56,688 bases of DNA from an uncultured Clostridia bacterium (GTDB lineage: Bacteria; Bacillota; Clostridia; Oscillospirales; Acutalibacteraceae): contig CAMVQZ010000006.1 of the NCBI GenBank assembly GCA_947169745.1, positions 1 through 56,688 of the forward strand, in the 5' to 3' direction. How positions within the stretch are numbered: the first letter of the stretch is position 1; each line of letters starts with the position of its first letter. The notes beneath the pieces are model-generated. The model did no database searches. It had not been told where the DNA came from and saw nothing but the letters and a program-made list of their open reading frames with translations. The translations under genes and the position numbers were made by a program. Shown piece after piece: positions 17,588 to 26,215 of the stretch.

Positions 17588-18520
17588 TCAGCTCAGTGAA
17601 AGCGGATTCCCTGAAAAGCTTTCTTTGCAGTCCTTGCCGCTCAGGTGACTGGTCTCGTGCAGCTTTCTGATAAGCAGGAGAGCCTTTTCCTCCGCCCTGT
17701 CCGCAAGCTCAAAAAATGTCTCCCTGTGAACAGAGCCGTCTGCCGGAGATATCCACTCTCTGCGCCGGAAATTTGCATAGTCTGCTCCGGGTTCAACGTT
17801 GCTGCTCCTGAAGAAAAATGATACAAGCTGAGGAAACCCCAGTATTTTTTCTCCATACGACAAAGCATATTTTTTCAGATGATATCTGTCATTGAGAAGG
17901 ATAATGCACCTGCGCCAGTCATATACCGCTCTTTCTATTTCCTCATGGTCTGCCCACGGCCAGATACCGGAATCCCGGATATAGGAATCCATTGCCCCGG
18001 CTATTTTTCTTATGCATTTACCGTCATTCGGGCAGGTCACTTCAAGCCGTATCTGACCAACAGACATACCTGTTTCCTTTTTCAGAAACACAGAATCAAG
18101 ACAAGCCTCCATCCTGTTATGGTATATGGAGGATTTTTTTATATCCGTTATCAGAGGGATGTCTATGATTTCCTCTTCTGCCCCTCGGTTCGCCCGGTAC
18201 AGCACATAAGGATGAGCAACGCTGTCGAAGGCGTAATGAGTAACGAAGCCAAAGGCATAATCCCTCAGCTCTCTGTCCTCCTTTTCCACAGAATAGGAAT
18301 AAAGATAATCAAGGATTTTTTCCGGAGGTGAATCGTGAATTATATGGGATATTTCAGACAGGCTTTTACGGTACTGCCACGGAAGCAGTCTGTGTCCATA
18401 GAAGAAATCCGGTCCGGTTGCACCCCAGAAAAAGGCATTTTTATATACGACCTCATATTCCTCCGGTATTTTTCTGAGTATTCGCTGCGCAAGAATATAG
18501 TGTGATAAAAAAGCAGGCAT
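17588..18520 (-). CDS. Zinc-dependent phospholipase C-like protein
   Basis: A 310-aa protein with the spaced His/Asp pattern of the zinc-dependent phospholipase C / S1-P1 nuclease-like fold: PAFLSHYILA at the N-terminus, WGATGPDFFYGH, ISHIIHDSP, and FVTHYAFDSVAHPYV. No signal peptide is visible, unlike secreted clostridial alpha-toxin, so it is probably intracellular. Members in Firmicutes are common and mostly uncharacterised. The ATG at 18520 has an AAAGGA site. It lies 59 bp downstream of pcrA and is probably cotranscribed with it. Confidence 0.8.
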   Translation of the reverse strand: MPAFLSHYILAQRILRKIPEEYEVVYKNAFFWGATGPDFFYGHRLLPWQYRKSLSEISHIIHDSPPEKILDYLYSYSVEKEDRELRDYAFGFVTHYAFDSVAHPYVLYRANRGAEEEIIDIPLITDIKKSSIYHNRMEACLDSVFLKKETGMSVGQIRLEVTCPNDGKCIRKIAGAMDSYIRDSGIWPWADHEEIERAVYDWRRCIILLNDRYHLKKYALSYGEKILGFPQLVSFFFRSSNVEPGADYANFRRREWISPADGSVHRETFFELADRAEEKALLLIRKLHETSHLSGKDCKESFSGNPLSLS

Positions 18521-18579
18521 ACTACTCGTCCTTTCACAGTATCAAAATATTCCCCCTGTCTCCGGGGCAAGGGCTATGA

Positions 18580-20964
18580 TTACAGCTTTTTCAGATTTGC
18601 ATAATTAGCCATCAGCTTTTTGGTTCCGACGGTATCAAAGGCGACCTCCAGAAGAGAATCCGCACCCATCGGGGTAACGTTTATTATCATTCCATCGCCG
18701 AATCTCTTGTGGGAAACTCTCATTCCCGGATAATAACTCCCAGTACCCGTAGATTGCTGTTGTCTGCCGGATATAATCCGGGTCATTTCCATATCCGTTC
18801 TTCTTTTTTCTTTTTTTATTTCCAGTCCAGCTCCTGTTCCCCACTGTGGAGCAGCCTCAGACTGCTGTTCTTCTATCAGTTCCTCAGGTATTTCCGAGAT
18901 AAAGCGGGAGGGCTTGTTATAATTGGTCTTTCCGAAAAGGGTTCTTGACCGGGAGGATATGAGGCAGAGCTGTTTCTTTGCTCTTGTTATTCCCACATAT
19001 GCCAGCCGGCGTTCCTCCTGCATTTCGGTAGAGGACAGGGTAGAGAGATATCCAGGAAAAGTATTCTCCTCCATTCCGGGGATGAATACATTATCAAATT
19101 CCAGCCCCTTTGCCGAGTGCAGTGTCATCAGAACCACCCTGCCCTCAGCCTCTGCCGAATTATAATTATCTATATCCGTCATCAGAGCGATTTCCTCCAG
19201 GAAGCCCTGAAGATCTGCATTGTCCGGATTATCCTGCTCATAGCGCATAATACCTGAGCGAAGCTCCCGGATATTCTCCACAGCCTCCTCGCCGTGGTCG
19301 CTTTCCTTCAGGATAAAGGGGATATATCCGGTCTTTTCCACCAATCGGTCATACATATCAGAAACAGGCATACCTGATTCAAGGAGATCGGACATTTCAT
19401 CAATAATCCCCGCAAAAGCAGCAAGCTTGGATTTGCTTTTTGTCAGAGCGTCAAAATCCTCTGCCTGTCTGATCGTTTCAAACATACTCTGTCCCAGCAT
19501 ATTTCCGATTTCTTCTATCTGGGATACGGTCTTATCGCCTATTCCTCGTTTAGGAATATTGATTATTCTTTTCAGTCTTGTGTTATCGTTATGGTTGCTG
19601 ATAACGCTGAGATATGCCACCATATCCCTTATTTCCCGTCTTTCATAGAATCGTCTGCCGCCGATTATCCTGTAGGGAACAGCCGCTCTTACCAGCGCAC
19701 GCTCAATGCTCTGGGACTGGGAATTCATTCTGTAAAGAACAGCAAAATCCGAATAATCTCCGCCCTCAGAGACCTTTTCAGTTATTGTATTGACGATGAA
19801 CCGGCTTTCGTCTCTTTCGTCCGAAGCCTTATAGAGAATGATCTTTCCGCCTTTTTCATTATCAGTCCAGAGGGTCTTGTTTTTGCGTGAGGTATTATTT
19901 TTTATAACGCCGTTTGCAGCATCCAGGATATTTTTGGTAGAGCGGTAGTTCTGTTCAAGCTTTATAACTGTGGTATCGTCAAAGGTGCTTTCAAAATCCA
20001 GTATATTCCTGATCGTAGCGCCCCGAAAGCTATAAATGCTCTGGTCGTCATCTCCCACAACGCAAAGGTTGCCGTGGGTCTGGGAAAGCAGACGCACAAG
20101 CTCATACTGCATATGATTTGTATCCTGATATTCGTCCACCATAATGTACATGAACTGGCTGCTGTATTTTTCTCTCACCTCCGGAAAATCCCGTAGAAGA
20201 ACCACAGTATTGAAGATCATATCGTCAAAGTCCATAGCATTTGCCTTTATGAGCCTGTCCTGATACATGGAGTATACCCTTGATACAGACAAAAGCCTGC
20301 TGTCTCCCTCAGCAGTCTCCGCAAAATCCTCCGGCGCAAGCATATTATCCTTTGCATTGGAAATCTCTCCCAGCACCATTTTTACAGGAATAAGCTTTTC
20401 GTCAATATTGAGGCTCTTCATACATTCCTTTATAAGTCGCTTCTGATCGTCTGTGTCGTATATTGTAAAATGCTCCGTATATCCGAGAAAATGGGCACAC
20501 CTGCGCAAAATCCTTCCGCAAGCGCTGTGAAAGGTAGACGCCCATATATCAAGACCCTTTTCTCCGATTTTTTTACATATTCTTTCCTTCAGCTCATTTG
20601 CCGCCTTATTAGTAAAGGTTATGGCAAGTATCCTCCACGGTGCCGGAGCTGAGACAGAAAGCCTTTCAGCCAGCTCCTCGCGCAGAGGTATATTTTCTTC
20701 AGCAGACCTGCGTATCTCCTCTATTTCCTCGCTGCTGTATTCTCCGTATACTATATCTGTTTCACACGCTTTTCCCCATTTTATGATATTTGCTATCCTG
20801 TTGACAAGCACCGTCGTCTTTCCGCTGCCTGCCCCGGCAAGTATCAGCAAAGGACCGCTCACTGAATATACCGCCTTCTGCTGCATATCATTGAGCTCCC
20901 TGAATTCGTTTTCGATTATCCTTAACCTCAGAGCCGCAAGCTCCCTGTAAAGCTCCTTATCCAA
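18580..20964 (-). CDS. pcrA: ATP-dependent DNA helicase PcrA/UvrD
   Basis: A 794-aa superfamily 1A 3'-5' helicase for repair and rolling-circle replication. Motifs in order: AGAGSGKTTVLVNRI (Walker A), ITFTNKAANELKERI, VDEYQDTNHMQYE (motif II), GDDDQSIYSFRGA (III), LEQNYRST (IV), LMTLHSAKGLEFDNVFIPG (V), and RRLAYVGITRAKKQL (VI). A C-terminal Tudor-like segment (GMRVSHKRFGDGMI) is the RNA-polymerase-binding end seen in PcrA. The start is TTG at 20964 with an AGGACGAGG site. It has its own promoter abutting a repeat array. Confidence 0.95.
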   Translation of the reverse strand: MDKELYRELAALRLRIIENEFRELNDMQQKAVYSVSGPLLILAGAGSGKTTVLVNRIANIIKWGKACETDIVYGEYSSEEIEEIRRSAEENIPLREELAERLSVSAPAPWRILAITFTNKAANELKERICKKIGEKGLDIWASTFHSACGRILRRCAHFLGYTEHFTIYDTDDQKRLIKECMKSLNIDEKLIPVKMVLGEISNAKDNMLAPEDFAETAEGDSRLLSVSRVYSMYQDRLIKANAMDFDDMIFNTVVLLRDFPEVREKYSSQFMYIMVDEYQDTNHMQYELVRLLSQTHGNLCVVGDDDQSIYSFRGATIRNILDFESTFDDTTVIKLEQNYRSTKNILDAANGVIKNNTSRKNKTLWTDNEKGGKIILYKASDERDESRFIVNTITEKVSEGGDYSDFAVLYRMNSQSQSIERALVRAAVPYRIIGGRRFYERREIRDMVAYLSVISNHNDNTRLKRIINIPKRGIGDKTVSQIEEIGNMLGQSMFETIRQAEDFDALTKSKSKLAAFAGIIDEMSDLLESGMPVSDMYDRLVEKTGYIPFILKESDHGEEAVENIRELRSGIMRYEQDNPDNADLQGFLEEIALMTDIDNYNSAEAEGRVVLMTLHSAKGLEFDNVFIPGMEENTFPGYLSTLSSTEMQEERRLAYVGITRAKKQLCLISSRSRTLFGKTNYNKPSRFISEIPEELIEEQQSEAAPQWGTGAGLEIKKEKRRTDMEMTRIISGRQQQSTGTGSYYPGMRVSHKRFGDGMIINVTPMGADSLLEVAFDTVGTKKLMANYANLKKL

Positions 20965-21003
20965 TTTATCCTCGTCCTTCCCTCTATTTTTCTTCTACAT
21001 CCT

Positions 21004-21032
21004 ATTTTACAACAATTCCAACCCAAGTGCAA
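21004..21032 (-). promoter_or_regulatory. Sigma-A promoter for pcrA
   Basis: On the minus strand, TTGCAC (21027-21032), a 17-bp spacer and TAAAAT (21004-21009). The -35 starts about 12 bp after the last repeat T unit. Confidence 0.6.
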
Positions 21033-21044
21033 CGTCCGCTGCGT

Positions 21045-21600
21045 GCGGTGCGTGCTCGCACTGAGCGATTCGCGTTATCGCTCATTTCATTCGCTCGGTC
21101 GTGTGTACATATACTCTCGTGGCGCGGCATCCGGGCAGCGTGACGCTGCACCCTATTTCGCGTTATCGCTCGTTTACACTCGCTCGGTTGTGTTTAACTA
21201 TACTCTCGTGGCGCGGCATCCGGGCAGCGTGACGCTGCACCCTATTTCGCGTTATCGCTCGTTTACACTCGCTCGGTTATGTTTAACTATACTCTCGTCG
21301 CGCGGCATCCGGCGCTCATAGCATCAGACAATACTCCCACCCCTCGCCGCCGCACCCCTTACGGGCTGCTATTCGCGGCTGGTTTATTCCGACTTCAGGC
21401 ACATCACTTCCTTGACAGCAAGCGCCTGTTTTTTCAGAACCATTTTACACTGACGTCAGCAGCGTCGACGCTGGACCCCTTACGGGCTGCTTTACTTTGA
21501 CTTCAGGCATCTGACTTCCCTGTCACTGAGCACCTGGTTTTGTAGTCAGTATCCGTCATGCACAAGTTTACTATAATACCACTACTTTCCATTTTCAATT
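21045..21600 (-). repeat. Modular intergenic repeat, locus 6: the longest array (upstream of pcrA)
   Basis: Read toward pcrA: leader L (about 21600-21531), partial M ending in palindrome CAGCGTCGACGCTG (21530-21460), full M (21428-21313), core C copies 21312-21246, 21223-21157 and 21134-21069, P palindromes between the cores, then a T unit (21068-21045). Two neighbouring cores with their P linkers are nearly identical (89-bp period), a recent tandem duplication. The array starts at the end of the acyltransferase gene and fills the whole gap of 630 bp. No gene is present. Confidence 0.88.
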
Positions 21601-22749
21601 TTCCGTTAAAGAGATTTTCCTTTTAATGAACGTTCTCAGCTTTTTTAGTGACCACATCACAAGCATAAGTATCAGAAAGACAATAATATCCGTTATCAGC
21701 CTCGGAATAATTGAGCCGACACGGTCATAGGTTAACCACAGAGATTTTGTCAGATCATCCATTGCATGGACCCAGAAAAAATACATGGAATTTCTGCCGA
21801 TAAAAATAAGCGGAATCATCAGCTTTTTCGCTTTGACAAGCAGGGTACAGAGATATATCAGCACCATCACACCGGCTATCGCCGATATAAAGCATAAGGG
21901 GAATAAAGGATAAGACCGTACACCCAGATCCAGATAACGACCCCTGTCATATATGTATATAAACTCGGATACGATATTTTCCGGAAGGTGCATAGTCTGA
22001 CAAAGAGTGTATTTTAATCGGGACATACTGGTATTGTACTGAATAAAAAAGCAAACTGCCCAGACAACAAAACAGACTGCTGCAGCCTTCCACTTATTTT
22101 TATTCAGATCGATCCGCTTCAGATAATTTCCGAAAGCAAAAAAAGGAATTATCGCGAGAGCAATATCCCATGAAAAAGGAAGATTCTGCACACGGCCTAT
22201 TGTCACACCCACAAAGGAAAGCAGGCATATGACCGCAGCGAGTACCTTTTTGTTTTTGATCCTGAGGTGAAGATAATCATAGAGGGTACGTCCGAAAAAC
22301 AATCCGAAAAAGAACCACGATATGCCTATGTTGGGAATAGAAGCGCCGGCGATAGACACATCTTTAGCGCTTGCATAGACAAATATGTTGATCCTTTCAG
22401 CCGTGTAATCCATCCAGCCTGCCTGTGCAGCCTTATCCGGCTGCATGGCTATATCATATATTGTCTGCAGAATAAACAGAACGACCGCCGGTAAAATAAG
22501 ATGACGGAAGGCTTTTTCGGTTTTTTTCAGGAATGCTTCTCCGCTGTCGGACGATCTGTATGTATATGCGCTCAGGATAAAAAACAGGGGCATATGAAAG
22601 GAATAGATCAGCCCTCTCACTAAAATTTCTGTCTCACCCGGCATAAAAATACAGACGGTATGTGCGACCACCACCAGGATCATACCGATGCCCTTCGCGA
22701 GATCTATCCAGTCTATTCTGTTTTTTGATTTTAAAGCATTATTTTCCAT
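21595..22749 (-). CDS. Membrane acyltransferase (acyltransferase-3 family)
   Basis: About 384 aa with roughly ten transmembrane helices. The N-terminal family signature is present: RIDWIDLAKGIGMILVVVAH with the catalytic-type His, then FHMPLFFILSAY. Such enzymes O-acetylate or succinylate surface sugars. I place the start at 22749 (MENNALKSK) because GGGAGGG lies 8 bp upstream; the frame remains open to 22803. It stands apart from the upstream sugar-transferase run (151-bp gap with a terminator), so it probably has its own promoter. Confidence 0.85.
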   Translation of the reverse strand: MENNALKSKNRIDWIDLAKGIGMILVVVAHTVCIFMPGETEILVRGLIYSFHMPLFFILSAYTYRSSDSGEAFLKKTEKAFRHLILPAVVLFILQTIYDIAMQPDKAAQAGWMDYTAERINIFVYASAKDVSIAGASIPNIGISWFFFGLFFGRTLYDYLHLRIKNKKVLAAVICLLSFVGVTIGRVQNLPFSWDIALAIIPFFAFGNYLKRIDLNKNKWKAAAVCFVVWAVCFFIQYNTSMSRLKYTLCQTMHLPENIVSEFIYIYDRGRYLDLGVRSYPLFPLCFISAIAGVMVLIYLCTLLVKAKKLMIPLIFIGRNSMYFFWVHAMDDLTKSLWLTYDRVGSIIPRLITDIIVFLILMLVMWSLKKLRTFIKRKISLTEN

Positions 22750-22852
22750 TTCCGCCCTCCCGGATTTCTCTTTATCAGAAATATTATATACGCTATTTTT
22801 CACATCGTCAACAGAATATTAATGTCAATATATAACACTGAATACACTCCAC

Positions 22853-22891
22853 AAAAACTCAGCGGCTCCCGTTCTTATCCGGAAACCGCTG
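22853..22891 (-). terminator. Terminator after the sugar transferase gene
   Basis: On the minus strand, CAGCGGTTTCCG (22891-22880) folds onto CGGGAGCCGCTG (22871-22860) with a small internal mismatch, followed by AGTTTTTG. It ends the four-gene minus-strand run. Confidence 0.7.
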
Positions 22892-22900
22892 TATATACGT

Positions 22901-23581
22901 TTATTTCAGTACCGCAAAAAATGTCATAAACATCAGCTTTATATCGTAGAAGATACTGAATTTTTTCAGATACTCCAGATTATACTCCATTTTCCTGGGC
23001 AGTACTTCATTAACATAGGTCTTGTCGGGGTCATTTGCTCCGTCGAGAAGCTTTTCTTCATCCTTGAATCTGATACTTGCAAGAGACGTTATACCGGCCG
23101 GCATCAGAAGCGTAGCCATCATTTCGTCGGTATATTCATTGACATATCTTTCCACCTCCGGCCTTGTTCCCACAAAGCTCATATCTCCGATGAGAACGTT
23201 AAATACCTGGGGCAGCTCGTCAAGCCTGCATTTTCTCAGAAATTTTCCGGCTCCGGTAACCCTTGCGTCGTGGGTAACGGTAACCTGCGTTCCCAGCTTT
23301 TCAGCATCGGAAACCATCGTGCGGAATTTGAATATCCTGAATACCCTGCCGTATTTTGTGACACGCTTTTGTCTGAAAAATACAGTTCCCTTTGAATCCA
23401 GTTTTATCCATACTGCAATTATAAGCATGAATGGCCAGGTTACTGCAAGCACTATTATACCCACCAATATATCAAACAATCTCTTTGCAAAAAGATTGAC
23501 CGGTCTTGACGCCAGGATATCATAATATTCTTTTACAGCATCATTACGGAAGCTTTCGGGAAGCTTTTCCCATTTTTTCAT
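22901..23581 (-). CDS. Undecaprenyl-phosphate sugar transferase (initiating glycosyltransferase)
   Basis: A 226-aa monotopic membrane enzyme that puts the first sugar phosphate on undecaprenyl phosphate for exopolysaccharide or glycan assembly. One hydrophobic hairpin (FDILVGIIVLAVTWPFMLII) precedes the catalytic domain with FRIFKFRTMVSDAE, then CRLDELPQVFNVLIGDMSFV and GTRPEV. It lacks the large N-terminal CoA-binding/TM domain of WcaJ-type enzymes, so it is the short class. The start has a strong AAAGGAGGAG site. It follows the lipase by 13 bp. Confidence 0.93.
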   Translation of the reverse strand: MKKWEKLPESFRNDAVKEYYDILASRPVNLFAKRLFDILVGIIVLAVTWPFMLIIAVWIKLDSKGTVFFRQKRVTKYGRVFRIFKFRTMVSDAEKLGTQVTVTHDARVTGAGKFLRKCRLDELPQVFNVLIGDMSFVGTRPEVERYVNEYTDEMMATLLMPAGITSLASIRFKDEEKLLDGANDPDKTYVNEVLPRKMEYNLEYLKKFSIFYDIKLMFMTFFAVLK

Positions 23582-23594
23582 GCCTGCTCCTCCT

Positions 23595-24920
23595 TTAAAA
23601 GCCCTTTTCCCTCAGATCGCTGACAAGGCCGATATAAAATTCCCTGATATCAAGATCCGGCTTGTCGTGACGAAAGAGATCGATAACATCCGCATGGGAT
23701 ATTCCGTCCGGATCAGCAGATCTCAGGACCGTATAATTTTCCCCCCATTCTGATGAACTCACAGATACAAGACCGTCGTTTTCACCGTCAAACCGGGACG
23801 CCAGCATATGTGAGAAATTCAGCGGAAATGCGCTTGTCATAGCTCTGTTTATTTTGCTCCCGAAGCTCTGATAATATACTCCGGGACTATCCGGTACGTT
23901 TTCATTGAACCGGCGGCAGCTTTCGGCTGTAAGGTCGCTCACTGCTCCGATAAAATCAGGGGCGCTGTCCCCTGCAAGATGAAAGGCTGCATTATATTTG
24001 TCTGCGATGGTTTTTTTCAGCTTTTCGGGAGCATTTTCCAGCAGCCAGTCGGCAAATTCACATCCCCGGTGGGGAGTATTGATCGTTGTGAGAGACGCAA
24101 CATACTTATCTCCTCCCAGACAGGAAATTGCATACCGGCTGTCCAGTCCTCCCTTGGAGTGAGCGATGATATTCAGCTTTTCGCTTCCGGTCTCTTCGAT
24201 AACCTGTTTGATGCGTTCCATAAGCTCTGCAGCACTGTCCTTTATATTCAGAGCGGACTGCTGATCTCCATAGAACAAAACTGCTCCGTTTTCCTCTAAC
24301 TCCTTCGGGACACGTCCCCAGTAATTGAAAACGTTGCTGTCCCTGAAAAACACTCCATGCACAAGCAGGATAGGATATTTAGTACGGCAGATATTTTTTC
24401 CGGCGCGGTTTTTTCTGAGGATCCGGCGCTTTTTCTCTCTGTCTGTTTCCTTGTGCACAACAGATATTATCTTTATCAGAATGATAATATTGACAACAGG
24501 TATCAGTCCGCATAACATCCCCAGTATCCTCAGCCTTGCTCTCAGCATTGAAGAGGTGAAGTATACTCTTATTATTCCGTTCCAGAAAATTATCAACTCT
24601 GAAAAAAAGAGTATCAGAGCGTCCCGGAGGAACTGACTGCTGAAAACCCCGTATGCAGCCGCATTGGCGGCAAATCCGAATAGTGTCTCAGGAACAATAA
24701 GTATCAGAAAGGCGCAAAGAAGCCGGCTTCCTCCGCAGGCTATCCTGAGTTTTACCGGAAGCCCCGTACAGGGTGCCGGAAAAACATTAGCGGCGAAAAA
24801 GACTGAACCGGAAATTATATACAGCCAGAACGGCAATTCATATGCCGCCGTGATACACGGCAGTATCGCGGCGGCGAAAAGAATGATTGAAAGTAAGGCA
24901 ATATCTAATATTTTTTTCAT
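23595..24920 (-). CDS. Membrane-anchored alpha/beta-hydrolase (lipase-like)
   Basis: A 441-aa protein with about four N-terminal transmembrane helices (1-155), followed by a lipase domain. Motifs: YPILLVHGVFFRD (oxyanion-hole HG), NIIAHSKGGLDSRY (nucleophile Ser in an H-S-K-G elbow), INTPHRGCEFADWL, and a late GENDGLVSVSSSEWG region with the acid residue plus a C-terminal His. This resembles Pseudomonas/Burkholderia-type triacylglycerol lipases. It begins 2 bp after the stop of the upstream dehydratase-like gene, with only a weak Shine-Dalgarno, so translation is probably coupled. Substrate unknown. Confidence 0.8.
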   Translation of the reverse strand: MKKILDIALLSIILFAAAILPCITAAYELPFWLYIISGSVFFAANVFPAPCTGLPVKLRIACGGSRLLCAFLILIVPETLFGFAANAAAYGVFSSQFLRDALILFFSELIIFWNGIIRVYFTSSMLRARLRILGMLCGLIPVVNIIILIKIISVVHKETDREKKRRILRKNRAGKNICRTKYPILLVHGVFFRDSNVFNYWGRVPKELEENGAVLFYGDQQSALNIKDSAAELMERIKQVIEETGSEKLNIIAHSKGGLDSRYAISCLGGDKYVASLTTINTPHRGCEFADWLLENAPEKLKKTIADKYNAAFHLAGDSAPDFIGAVSDLTAESCRRFNENVPDSPGVYYQSFGSKINRAMTSAFPLNFSHMLASRFDGENDGLVSVSSSEWGENYTVLRSADPDGISHADVIDLFRHDKPDLDIREFYIGLVSDLREKGF

Positions 24921-24922
24921 TG

Positions 24923-26197
24923 TCAGTTTTTATTTTCAAGCTGTTCCCTTGCAACTGCAAGCATAAGCTTTATCCTGTTTTCCTGATTGACCTTAGGAGC
25001 GCCGGGATCATAGTCTATAGCAACGATGTTTGCCCTTTCATCCAGCATCTTTATCGGTCTTATCATACCCTTTCCGTTGATATGATTGGGCAGACATCCG
25101 AATGGCTGGGTGCAGACTATATTTTCAAAGCCCGATTCGATAAGCTCCAGCATTTCTCCTGTAAGGAGCCATCCCTCGCCCATCTTGCTTCCGTAGCCCA
25201 CCATACCCTTGACCAGGCTTTTGGTATGCTGATATGTGCCATTGGGTCTGAAGCCGTATTTTTTCTGGCTGTTTATGATCAGCTCCTCAAGGCCGGTAAG
25301 ATAATCGAAAAGCTTTTTTACGATAATGTATTTAGCCCTGCTACCGCCATAGAGCTTGAAGTCCTCCATACGGTTATCCACCTTGAACATAGCAAAGCCC
25401 AGTATACCGGGGAGATTCACCTCGCAGTCCTGCTCATAGAGGAACTGCTCCAGGTTATTATTTCCCAGCCCGGAATATTTTACATATATTTCTCCCACAA
25501 TACCCACCTTTACCTTCGGGGTACGCTCCACCTTGACCTTTGAAAAATCATTTGCGATGCCGTCCAGATTTTCAGCCATTTCCTTTTTGGTAAAGCCGTG
25601 TCCGCTGGCAAGGATATCAGTAAGCTTTTCCACCCACTTGTCAATAAGCTTCTGGCTGTCGCCCTTATTTATCTCGTAAGGCTTTGTCTGATTATCCAGA
25701 GCCATTATCATATCTCCGTATATAAGGCCTGCGGCGATCCTTCTTATCATAGGAAGGGTAAGACTGAAACCGCTGTTCTTTTCCAGACCGGACATATTAA
25801 GTGAAATGACCGGAACATTCTCAAAACCGGCCTTGACAAGAGCCTTTCTGAGAAGATGAATATAATTGGAAGCACGGCAGCCTCCGCCTGTCTGGGTTAT
25901 CATAAGAGCTGTCTTATTAACGTCATACTTTCCGCTCTGGAGAGCGTGTATCATCTGACCTATTACAAGCAGCGCGGGATAACAGGTATCATTGTGGACA
26001 TATTTCAGTCCCACCTGAGCGATCTCCGGGCCCTCTGTATCAAGGAGTACAGCATTGTATCCGTAGTGCACAAACACATTTCTCATTATATTGAAATGTA
26101 TCCTGGCCATCATAGGGATAAGGATAGTATATCCCTCTTTTTTCATTTCCTTTGTAAACAGAAGCCGTCCTGTTTTATCATATACCAGATCTGCCAT
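24923..26197 (-). CDS. 2-hydroxyacyl-CoA dehydratase-like Fe-S protein, separate C-terminal unit
   Basis: A 424-aa protein that matches the last third of the ~1400-aa activase/dehydratase fusions of Firmicutes. Conserved Cys motifs that could hold an Fe-S cluster: HNDTCYPALL (about residue 70), TGGGCRASNY, and CTQPFGCLPNHINGKG near the C-terminus. It should accept electrons from the ATP-driven activase encoded 18 bp upstream. True substrate unknown: classical partners dehydrate 2-hydroxyacyl-CoA, but these proteins are often found with no fermentation genes, as here. The ATG at 26197 has an AGGGGG site. Confidence 0.82.
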   Translation of the reverse strand: MADLVYDKTGRLLFTKEMKKEGYTILIPMMARIHFNIMRNVFVHYGYNAVLLDTEGPEIAQVGLKYVHNDTCYPALLVIGQMIHALQSGKYDVNKTALMITQTGGGCRASNYIHLLRKALVKAGFENVPVISLNMSGLEKNSGFSLTLPMIRRIAAGLIYGDMIMALDNQTKPYEINKGDSQKLIDKWVEKLTDILASGHGFTKKEMAENLDGIANDFSKVKVERTPKVKVGIVGEIYVKYSGLGNNNLEQFLYEQDCEVNLPGILGFAMFKVDNRMEDFKLYGGSRAKYIIVKKLFDYLTGLEELIINSQKKYGFRPNGTYQHTKSLVKGMVGYGSKMGEGWLLTGEMLELIESGFENIVCTQPFGCLPNHINGKGMIRPIKMLDERANIVAIDYDPGAPKVNQENRIKLMLAVAREQLENKN

Positions 26198-26215
26198 CTG
26201 AACACCCCCTGTAAT

